Shown piece by piece: positions 32,478 through 41,779 of a stretch of DNA of 64,000 nt. This stretch comes from Auriscalpium vulgare. Its lineage: Eukaryota > Basidiomycota > Agaricomycetes > Russulales > Auriscalpiaceae. The notes below the pieces were generated by a model that did not search any database, was not told the DNA's origin, and saw only the letters and a program-made list of their open reading frames with translations. The stretch's first letter is position 1, and each line of letters opens with the position of its first letter. The translations under genes and the position numbers were made by a program. The DNA lies in assembly GCA_019915015.1 (NCBI GenBank), contig JAHBBC010000002.1:1054001-1118000 (forward strand). The letters are read 5' to 3'.

Positions 32478-34751
32478 ATGCCCGTCGTCCTCGAGTCGCC
32501 CCTCCTCAACATGCACGGCATCTCTCGCCTCGCCTTTCCCGACCAGCAGTTCCAGCAGCCCACGTCCCCCCACGACATCCACCAGCCCGCCCCCCACGTC
32601 CACCAGCCTTTCCCCCAGGGCCAGCCCTACCCGACACCCACACCCAACTCGGCCACAGAGCCCGACACAGACGCTCCTCAGCACGGCCATGACCCGCAGC
32701 CAGCTCTCCAGGTTGCACCCGCACCTGCACCCAGCCCGTCGCCATCCAGCTCTAGCCCCGCCCCTGGCCCGTGCACAAACTGCGGCGTCACGACCACCCC
32801 ACTCTGGCGCCGCGACGCAGAGGGCAAGACCATCTGCAACGCCTGCGGTGCGTATCTGTCGCGTCTCATATCCCCCGTGTCGCGCGTTTCCACCTCGTCG
32901 AGCCTCTTCCTCCCCGACACGTGTCCGGGACGCCTGCCCCAGACGACTGCTCGGGTGCGCTATCGACGCGTGTCTCTGGGCAGGACGTATCTCCGCGCCC
33001 GCCCTTCTCCCTGCCTTTGTGCTTCTCCTATCTCGCTGATCGCTTTCTCGACGTGCCGTTGCCCGCGTGTCCTGTGCTGACCACGCCTCCTCCCAGGTCT
33101 TTATTTCAAGGCGCGCCATACCCCTCGCCCCTCGTCTCTCGGCCGCGGCCGCACCAGCACCACCGCCAACGACGGGCCAGCCCGCCAGATGACCCACTCA
33201 CCGACGTCCCTCATCACCCCCGCTGCCTCGCCCGCGCAGCCCCATCCTGCCCCCCACCTCAGCGGCGGAACCTGTCCCGGCGACGGCCGCTGCGACGGCA
33301 CGGGTGGAACGACCGCCTGCTCGGGCTGCCCGACGTTCAACAACAACATCAACGCCCGTGCCGAGATGGACGCCGCCAAGCCCGAACCCAATCCTGCTGT
33401 CCCGTCGACGCCGCCCGCTCCGCCGGCAGACGTCCAGGCGGCAGACGAGACGTCGCCCGGCGCGAACACGGATGGTGTGCAGACGAATGGCAAACCTAGA
33501 GCCAAGGGCGCGGTCGGCGCGCTCAGCTGCGCGAATTGTTCGACGTCGACCACGCCATTGTGGCGCAGGGACGACGTGGGAAACAACATTTGCAATGCCT
33601 GCGGTACGTCTTGCTCCTGCTTTTCGTCGAGTATGCGACGATGCGCTGGCACGATCCCACGAGGCGGGCGTGTGCAAATCTTATCTGATTGGTCATGTTG
33701 ACGTTGTCTGATAACGACTTTCGCCCAATCGCGTGCCTCTGGACGTTCCTGACCCCCATCGTCTGCTGGCCGTCGTCCGCGACGTTTTCCCGCTTGTCCA
33801 CCACTCCGCACTGCGAACGCGTCCTCACCTGCTCTTCATACAGGCCTCTATTTCAAACTGCACGGCACGCACCGCCCCAACAGCATGAAAAAGACAGTCA
33901 TCAAGCGGCGCAAACGTGTGCCAGCTGCAGGCCCTATTGGGCGTCTCTCCGACCAGGCCGCGGCTGAGGCGCTAGTTTCCGTCGGGCGCGGGGTCCACTC
34001 AGGTCCGGGGGAGGACGAAGACGAGTCGGAGGAACCGGAAGCACCGAAGCGGAAACGCGCCCGGCGTACGTCCAAGCGCACGGGCAAGGGCAAGGGGGAG
34101 GACGAGGAGGGCGGCGAGAGCAGCGGGCGGGATTTGCAGCCCTGGGAGATGCAGGTTGACCGTCAAACGGGCGTGCTGCATCACCCGCATCCGTTCGCGT
34201 CACCGCACCCGCACGGCGGGTTCGACCTGCCGTCGCTCAACGCGTTGGACATGGGCGGCCCCGGCTACCCCAAGGGCGGGTTCCGCGACGTGCACGGACA
34301 CCCGAGCTATCTGCGCTCGGGCGCGCCGAGCCGTACGCACTCGCCGCTGTCAGGCCCTGCGGGTACGGCACCGTACGCGCCCATGGGCATGCCTGGCGTG
34401 ATCATGCCGCCGTACGGGTTCCCGCGCGGGCACTCGCCCGTGTTGCTCAACAGCGTGCCGAGTGGGGCGGAGCTCGAGCGGCATTACTTCGAGCTGCATG
34501 AGCAGCGGCGCGGGCTCGTGGAGATGCTCGAGCGCACGGATCGCCTGCTCGCAGGCGTCAAGCGCGGCATCGAGGAGATGCGCACGGGCGAGGCGCAGGG
34601 CGCGCAGGCGCCGGGCGGCAGCCCGAACGGCGCGGCGGCCGCTGCGCCGAGCGTGCCCCTGCAGCTGCAGCGCAGTGCGTCGGGTTCCGCGGGCAGCGCG
34701 CGCGAGAGCGTGTGGCCCGTGTCGGTGCAGAGCGAGGTCGCGCGGGAGTGA
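32478..34751 (+). CDS. SRE1: Iron-responsive two-finger GATA transcription factor (Urbs1/SreA/Fep1 type), 594 aa
   Basis: Exons 32478-32847, 33097-33603 and 33844-34751 join exactly. There are two GATA fingers of the C-x2-C-x17-C-x2-C type: CTNC...TTPLWRRD...CNACG-LYFK and CANC...TTPLWRRD...CNACG-LYFK. Between them lies a Cys-rich stretch [12 protein letters not shown]...[10 protein letters not shown]. Two fingers plus this central four-Cys region is the hallmark of fungal repressors of siderophore and iron-uptake genes, where the Cys-rich part senses iron. A basic run ([13 protein letters not shown]) follows finger 2. The C-terminus has a coiled coil around [20 protein letters not shown]. 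Each finger is split by an intron at exactly the same codon. These introns (249 and 240 nt) are much longer than others in the window. No siderophore gene is in the window. Confidence 0.92.
33681..33689 (-). promoter_or_regulatory. Candidate iron-GATA-factor site ATCAGATAA inside intron 2
   Basis: Exact match to ATCWGATAA on the minus strand within the second intron of the GATA factor gene. A near match (GTCTGATAA) follows about 20 bases downstream. Confidence 0.4.
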
Positions 34752-35252
34752 GCGCGCGGTGAGGGATCTGGTGGGTGTGTGTTGTTGCTGTGCTTCTCGC
34801 GGCTCGTTGCTGTGGTTATGTTCGTTTTAATATGTGTCATGGACTCGCTGTGCCCCTTCGCTCGTATATATGTTTTCGCCGCGCTGCTCTCCGTTCCCCC
34901 CTTCCCCTTCCCCGCTATCCTATATACTTAAATGTACGTGTACGCTCGGGCGCGGGGGCGCTGCAAAACGGCGCGACCCTCACATCCTATGCCCGTCGGC
35001 GGCGGTTCTGGCTGCTGATTTGTACGCTGGCCGGCGGGCGCGCCTTTTAGTTGATTTGATTGTGACTATGCTTGTTATGCTGGCTGTTGTTCTGCTGTGG
35101 ATAGTTTAGACCAATGCTTATTCGTGTCGATTGTTCGCAGGGGAGCCGAAGCGGGGATAAGATGAGAGATAAGATGCAAACACGAGGCGGGAGTATCACG
35201 TGGAAGTGCTGCCCCCAGCGCAGACTCAGCAGCGCGTTTTCCATTCATCTCC
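34752..35252. other. Intergenic between the GATA factor and OPI1
   Basis: About 500 bases; no supported frame or distinct element. Confidence 0.35.
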
Positions 35253-37330
35253 TTGCCCATGGCCACCACCAGCCCCGCCCACCGCTCCATCGACGACGAG
35301 GACGAGAGCGTCCGCATCGCCGTCCGCGCCCTCGGCGACATGCGCAGCGGCGGCCCCTCCCAGCCCCCCAGCTGTGCGCCCGCCTCTCACGCCCGTCGCC
35401 CACCTGCTGACTCCTTCCCAGCCTTCCAGCCGACCCCTGCCCTCAGCGTCGCCTCCTCCTCGACGTCCCCCACCCTCCCGTCCCCGACCCTCGCACCCGA
35501 TGACGACTGCGGCCTCGCCCCCGACCCGGACGGCCCGGACTTTGTCTCCCGCGTCTCCCGCGTCCCCCTCGTGAACACCGCCCTCCGCGCATACGAGCAG
35601 GGCAAGGCGAGCTCCCGCGTCGTCAAGGTGCGTCTGCGCCGCCTCCGCTCACCGTCCCTGCGTCCTGACCGCCCACCCAGTACGGCGCGGAGATGGTCGA
35701 GTCCTCCGTCAAGGCGGTCTCGCGGCCCGTCATCGACCGCCTGCCCGTCAACTCGCTCGACGAGTTCGCGTGCCGCCAGCTCGACAGGGTGAGTGCAGTG
35801 CCCCTCCGCGCACGCCGGTGCTCACCGCGCGCGCCACAGCTCGGCCGGTACAGCAGCAGCAGCAGCACCCGCCCGGCGAGTGGGGAGCGCAGCCCCAGCG
35901 GGGAGCGCGGGCGCCGCGAGCAGTGGGCCGCGGGGCTGCAGATGCGCGACGTGTCGATGGGGCGCGACGAGAGCGTGGTGCGCGAGCTGCCCGCGTCCCC
36001 CACAGGTGCGGTCGTCTGCACACAACATCTGCCGCCGGCTGACCCTGCGCTCTCTTTATACTCCTACCTCCTGTCGGCTATTGGTGTCTCTGATGTCTGC
36101 TGATCACGACCTGCCTGTACCTACGTGCCCTTACGTCAAGCATCTGCATCAGGGCCCGGCGCACCGGCGCAAGACGACGCGGAGAATATGCAGCAGGTGG
36201 TGCAGCGCAGCCGATGGCAGGCCGTCCTGCTCGAGGCGGGCGGCATCGGTGCCGCCGTCAGCGAAGAAAGCATGCGCCGCCTCAAATACTGCCTGCAGTG
36301 GCTACAAGTATGCCGTCCCCGCCAATTATCACATGCCGTCTGACCTGAGCCGCCCGCACAGTTCGCAACGACACATATCGATGGGCAGATCGTCGTGCTG
36401 CGCGACTTCATGGCCGCGATGCAGCCCCCGCCAGGCTCGCCGCACGCCCTCAACCCCGACGCGATCATCTCGGCGGAGCACATGCGCCAGCTGAGCAACG
36501 TGAAGCGCGACGTCGTCACGACCGTCCGCCAGATGGTCGAGGTCGTCTCAAAATACGCCGGCGGCGCGCTGCCCGAGCCCGCGCGCGGGCGGGTGCGCGG
36601 CTTCATCTTGCACCTCCCGCACGCATGGGCCAGCGCGGCGCGGCGGGAGAACGTCGCCGCACCGCCAACAGCACCCGTGCGCGGACGCGGCGCGCGGCGC
36701 GGCGCGCGGCGGGAGGGCTCGCGGCCCGTGTCGCCCGTCGACGCCTCGAGCCCGCGGCACTCGCGCCAGAGCAGCGCGGCGGGCAGCGCACCAGCGGCGC
36801 TCCCCGCAGGGGTCCCGCCGACGGCAAGCGCGGCGAAGCACGCCGCGCAGCGCATCCTCACGCTCGCGACAGAGAGCCTGGACATGATGCGCGGGGTGAC
36901 GGGCGTGGTCACCGACAGCCTGGAGCGCGCGGACGCGTGGGTGGAGCGCCTGCGCGTCGTGGGCCTGCAGCGCGGCGCAGGCGGCGACGAGGACGGCGCG
37001 GGCAACGGCGCGCAGCGGCTGCCGCCCCCGCTAGACCTCGCCGCACACCGCGGGCCCCTCACGCCCAGCACGACGACGAGCGTCGCGAGCTCGCCGGTGG
37101 TGGGCCCCGCCGCGTTGCCCGCGCTGCGCTCGCCCGCGACGCTTAGCCCGCTCGTGGGCTACGCGCCCGAGCCAGCGTACTTTGGCGAGCAGCAGCACAG
37201 CGCGGAGGCGATGGGGCTCGGGCGGCTGAATCTAGGCGTCGTCGGGAAGAAGGGCATGTTTGCAGAGGATGGGGAGATCGTCGGTGGGCCGACGGGCTGG
37301 GGGCCGCCGCCGATGGAGGTGGACGGGTGA
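35253..37330 (+). CDS. OPI1: Opi1-type phospholipid-synthesis transcriptional regulator, 590 aa
   Basis: Five exons join exactly: 35253-35627, 35681-35788, 35840-36005, 36153-36307 and 36362-37330 (1773 nt). Conserved blocks of the Opi1 family follow in order: VSRVPLVNTALRAYEQGKA, YGAEMVESSVKAVSRPVIDR, LPVNSLDEFACRQLDR, WAAGLQMRDVSMGRDESVVR, LKYCLQWLQFATTHIDGQI, VLRDFMAAM and RDVVTTVRQMVEVVSKYAGG. Opi1 represses inositol- and choline-responsive genes in yeast and is held at the ER by phosphatidic acid and Scs2. The C-terminus is Ala/Pro/Ser-rich and ends GPPPMEVDG. MPMATTS could also start at the second Met, two codons on. Its 3' end borders the right deaminase arm, and a copy of its last codons lies at 26925-26972. 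Confidence 0.9.
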
Positions 37331-38197
37331 GCGCGGGTCTATGCGCAGCTCACAGTATTCGGGTTCGCTTCTTTTCTTATGCGCGTGTGTGCGTGTGCGC
37401 GATCTGCTACTTATTGAACGGGGATACTGACGTGTGGTGGTTGTGTTGGTGCCGCGGTTTGGTTTGTGCTCTGTGCTATGTGTTTCCTGTGTTGAATTAT
37501 TGAATGGATTGTAACAACAGTGGGACGACTCTGAGGGACGGCTGGTGCTTGAAGCGTGTCGGATTCGAAAGAGAGCCCCGTCACGGTGATGCGGCGCGTC
37601 GACGCGCTGTTTGTTTGTGCATGTATTTGCGCATGTCTTGCCACACCCTGGGGCAAACCGCCACGCCCGCGGCCGCCCCCTGCACCTTCACGCTACATCC
37701 ATCCTCCCTCGCCTGTCTGCTTTCCCGCAGCATTGCAGCTGGACTGCTTCATTCTCAGAGTTCTGCCATCGGTATCCGGGCTACGCGGACGCCGCCCTCA
37801 ATTCGACGCCAGCCGCTGCCTTGCACGCGTCTTTCAATCCGCCACCCCCGCCGACGCCAGCCTTCGCACTTCGGCTATTCTCGCTCGCTCGCCCGCTTTC
37901 CCGCCGCATTGTAGCTGGACTGCATCACCCTCTGGGCTCCCTGTCATCGATATCCGGGCCTACGCGGACGCCACCTCGACGCACACACTCTTTGCTCTTC
38001 TGTCTCTTCGGTTCGAACGCTTCTCTCCCTGCGAAGGCCGGACTATCTCAGGGGTCACGCTCACGCTCCGCGGACGCTCCCTCGCTGCCGGTCAGCCAGT
38101 CTCTTCGCCCCTGCTGTTGGTCCCAATCCCAACGCCGACACCATCCACCGAGCGCACGTTGCTCTCCTGAGTCTGCGCTCTTCCATCTGTGTTCACC
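37331..38197. other. OPI1 3' flank and class I upstream region
   Basis: Contains two copies of a unit of about 180 bp (near 37727 and 37907; GCAGCTGGACTGC... with TATCCGGG...CTACGCGGACGCC). The overlapping open frames here are by-products of the repeats and have no family signature. Confidence 0.55.
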
Positions 38198-38244
38198 ATG
38201 TCTTCGCCCTCGATCTCCGCCAATGCTTTCGACCGAAACGGGCT

Positions 38245-39646
38245 GTGCGAAAATTGGCGCTCTTGAGTTTCTGCGATGCTCAAGACCGAACGCTCTACTC
38301 GGACCGCGAAGATCGCACAGCCGAGGAAGAGAAGGAGGTGAAGGAGCTGGACTTCATCTGCAATGCCTTGGCGAACACAGACAGCAAGAAAGGGGACGTC
38401 ATCGCGGCCACACGTAAACCGGGCTCGACGGACTCCGATTATTATCTTGGCACGCAACTGGAGCCCCACGAGCAAGGAGCACAAGCTCGCCGACGAGTTC
38501 TTCCGCACCGTGCAACGCGCCCTGTCTGCCGACGAATTCTTGCGTTTCGTCAGCGCACATCCCGAGCGCTTTTTGAAGATGCTTAGAAAGTTACACTCCC
38601 CAGTATCAAATGCCGTCGTCCGAAAGGAGCTGCGCGCCAAAATCAAAGCGGATAAGAAGGGGACGATGTCGGGAAACACCAAGCTAGCCTTCCAAGTCCT
38701 TGCTCCGGAGGCGCCAAAGCCGAAGCTGGGTTCCCTTCAGCTCAAGCACGTCTTGCGATACGCGCTGGATCAGCTCGGGAACTCTTCGGAACTATGGCGC
38801 CAGCGTGACTCTGTCCCTTTGGATAATCAGCGCTTCATCTCGCTTTGTTGGTGCGCTACACTCCTTGCAGCTTGGCTCCGTCAAGACGAGGATCGCGGCC
38901 AGTACGCCCGGCTAAGGCGACAACTTGCTAAGATCGAAGCCTATCTGACAGGCTCTGATGCGCTATTTCACTCCGAAGACCGCCAGCACTGCACCTGGGA
39001 ATGGGTGTACGACGGCAAGACCTGCGAGAACCCGACCAACACCCCTGGGGAAGGCAGCAGGACTGGCAAACGCCAAACCGCGAAAATCGTCTCCTCCTCG
39101 TTCCGCGAGGCGATCACTCGGGTTCAGAGTCCTCCTCCACACCTATCGGAGCTTTCCCTCGACCCCCCTGATAATCCCTGGAAACGCGAACATCTGTATT
39201 TCACCCTAGCCTTGCACGCAGAACTCGCTCTCATGTTCTACGTGGACAAAAACTTCAAGTCTCCCCTTGGCTCCGGACGGAAACGCATTGGATGCAGTAA
39301 GCGCAGCTGCGCCGCCTGCTACAGCACCATGTCGTGTTGCAACGCCAGGGCCCGCCTGGACTCGGAGACGGAGGCGTGGTGGGAGTGGCATACCAGCGGT
39401 ACACACGGCAAGTGGTATGCCACTTGGAAACTCCCCGACGCTAAGGACTGCAATATCGATGCCCTCCAGATGTTCCATCGGGCGGTGGACGACCGGATTC
39501 TGAATGCGGTTGAAACCTACTACGCGAACCCGAAGCCCTCGTCCCTTCAAGAAGATGAGTACGCGTCGAGCACGCCCTCCAACAGCTCCGCATTAACTCG
39601 GCTCTTCGATTCGATCCAAGACAGGTTTGTAAAGAAATCGGCGTAG
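38245..39646 (+). CDS. Class I deaminase-like protein, right copy, frameshifted near its N-terminus
   Basis: The first part (38245 on) reads KLALLSFCDAQDRTLYSDRE and DRTAEEEKEVKELDFICNAL. It matches the left copy until a one-base frame change near 38453. The rest then runs open for about 395 codons: HKLADEFFRTVQRALSADEF, LKHVLRYALDQLGN, LISLCWCATLLAAWL-like segments, RLRRQLAKIEAYLTGSDALF, FTLALHAELALMFYVDK, RIGCSKRSCAACYSTMS and TSGTHGKWYATWKLP. The HAE and Cys ligands of the deaminase pattern are intact. ATGs at 38198 and 38212 are not in the frame of the first part. Either an unrecognised splice and start, a sequence error, or a damaged gene. Tail to tail with the right class II gene, 181 bases between stop codons. 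Confidence 0.65.
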
Positions 39647-39827
39647 CTATAGCCTGTTCGTCCATACTATACATCTTCTCACTCGCGCCTTATTGTCAAT
39701 CTGAGTACGAAGCACATGTCGCGCGTGATGTCATTATACGAGGGCGGGATGAGTAACGTATGGAGCTGGACGTCGACCCGTTCGCCGATCAAACAACACC
39801 GACTGGCAGTTCTCGATACTCTAACGA

Positions 39828-41421
39828 TCACCCCTTTTTCTGGCAAGACTTCAAGGCGGCAGCACGTCCTCGTATTTCGAAGTTGAGGGTAAACAGGATG
39901 ACGATGCGGCGATGCCGTTTCACGGCCGAGTCTACATAGACTGACGGTGAGACGAGCATGAGCGAGAAGCTTCTGATGAGACGCACCTTGACTGGCCACT
40001 GTGTTCTAACCTTCCCCGTGCTCCTCAAACGCTGGCGTACACCGCACGTAAACACGTTCCACCTCCAATCGTCGCGAAGCAGCTGATTTATGCTGTCAGT
40101 TGCATTACGGTAAACTCTCATCTCCGCGTCCCCTTGTAGAGTCCCTTGGACACGCCACGCCGGGTCTATGCGCGGACAGCCGTCTAGCCGCGTCATGCGT
40201 AGTCGCTGCGCCCGGGCTAGAGTCAGGCAGTGCACGCACGAGGTCTTGGTGCACGATATGAAGATTTCTCTGCGGCTAGGGCCGTCCCAGGGGATAAGAT
40301 GGTGTGTACGGCAGAAGTATATCAGCCGGGCCTCGGGATGCATCACGGTGTTCACTTCGCCTTTCCACACATTGCGCATCGCGCCCCAAGCCCGCTTCCT
40401 TGATAATTGGCTCTGGCTCCAAAATCGCTCCAGGTCCAAGTCCAAAGTCGGGAGGTGCACGGGGACCAGCTCCGCCGTCTCAGGATCGTCCTCGTCGCCC
40501 GGGGTATGCGCCCATTGATGTCGAATGGCGGAGAGGTCTTGGAGCAAATCTCCGCGCGCAGAGACTAGCTGCGTGGCGCCCATCGCATATACCGCGACCT
40601 TGTACATTCGACGCTCGAGCAGCGTGAGGGTCGACGGGGGGCGGCGTGCGCTGCGCGAGACAAAGCGCGTGTTTAGCAGAAACTCGGCAAGTGTGCATAT
40701 GTGCAGGAGGCACGCGACGTCTGCGCTGCTGGGGGTGGCGGGGAAGGTGTCGCCTGTTGAGGAGATGCGATCGCAGAGGCACCGCAGGACCGCATCGTAC
40801 GGCACCATAGCTCCCGGGGCAACGCCAATCAGCTCGCGCACGGATGGCAGCAGCTCCTCCGCGCGTTTGCGGAGGTCGGAGTAGTCCTTTGGTGGGCGTA
40901 AGGCATGTCGATAGAAGAATTGCTCGAAACGGTAGCTTTCTAACATGTCGACGGCGGCGGCGCGTAGCTTGCCAAGACGGACGTTTATTTTGCGCAGCGA
41001 GTGTTTCATGGCGAACTGGATGAGCGGCTCCACGGTCTCTGTCGTAGACAGGAGGTCGAAGAATTTAACGGCGCGACCGGTATCGTCGGCATCGGGGGCT
41101 TGGTCCATTGCGAGTAGGAAGGTCGGTGAGGGTTTCTTCAGCAATACGATAGCCAGTTCAGCCCCAGGGTCAGAGCCCACGATGGACAGTGCCACAAATT
41201 GGAGCAAGAGATCTGTGCTGGCTTGGAAGCAGAGCGGCGTCTGGCGAGGAGAATTGGCGGGACTGGGCTGGTGTTTTCGAGCTCTTTGAAGAAGTTCCCA
41301 GGTCTTCAGTTCTTCAAACAATTCATGTGGAACTGGATCTAAAGAGGGAGAGTGTGAGATCCGTCCCTCAGTCTAAGAGGAGTGGCCGCTCACAAAGAAT
41401 AAGGTGCTTGCCCCGGGCCAT
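39828..41421 (-). CDS. Class II deaminase-like protein, intact right copy (512 aa)
   Basis: Exon 1 41394-41421 (MARGKHLIL) and exon 2 39828-41338 join in frame (Y-PVPHELFEELKTWELLQ). The intron is at the same place as in the left copy. The body is collinear with that copy: RQTPLCFQASTDLLLQFVAL, INVRLGKLRAAAVDMLES, ELLPSVRELIGVAPGAMV, LLHICTLAEFLLNTRFVSR, YKVAVYAMGATQLVSA, then TVMHPEARLIYFC and IFISCTKTSCVHCLTLAR. The end GKVRTQWPVKVRLIRSF is followed by a divergent tail. HPE and CxxC are both kept. Differences from the left copy are spread over the protein, and both copies keep the key residues, which suggests selection. Function unknown; a zinc deaminase is inferred from the motif pattern. 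Confidence 0.7.
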
Positions 41422-41779
41422 GTTGGCTGGATTAGATACGCTGAGCGTCTGACGATCATTCTGGAGGATAACCGAGCTGAGCAGGGGCTAAAGATACCTG
41501 ACCAACGCACAGTGGTACTCCTGAAAGATGACGAGGCCGTCTATGAGTGAGTGTCCGGGGTGGCAAGTGGCACGACAGTGACTCACTGAGCGAGCGAATT
41601 TTCTCCGACTGAAACACTGCGCGCCGCCACCGCACGACGGAGAACTTAGAGCATCGTATTTATATTCGAAGCCGTTGTACAGTACGTGAATCAACCAGCA
41701 GTAAGCAAGCACATACAACCAAACCATGGTATAATACCAAGCACATTGTCCATAACCGTGATGTTCTCCGTGCATCCTC
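41422..41779. other. Intergenic
   Basis: Between the start of the right class II gene and the 3' end of HSE1. No homology to the upstream region of the left class II gene, so the inverted repeat ends near the first intron. Nothing recognised. Confidence 0.4.

Larger units (their letters stand above)
37293..41393. repeat. Right arm of the large inverted repeat (deaminase module)
   Basis: Inverted counterpart of 22843-26972. Order on the plus strand: OPI1 tail, OPI1 3' flank, 180-bp repeats, class I, class II. About 10.3 kb separate the two arms. The intact OPI1 on this side suggests this is the parental arm. Confidence 0.8.

Noticed and set aside
22843..41393. Inverted arms as ends of one giant DNA transposon
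   Set aside because: No terminal short inverted repeats, target-site duplication or transposase were seen. The OPI1 tail shows that the arms are a duplicated gene block.
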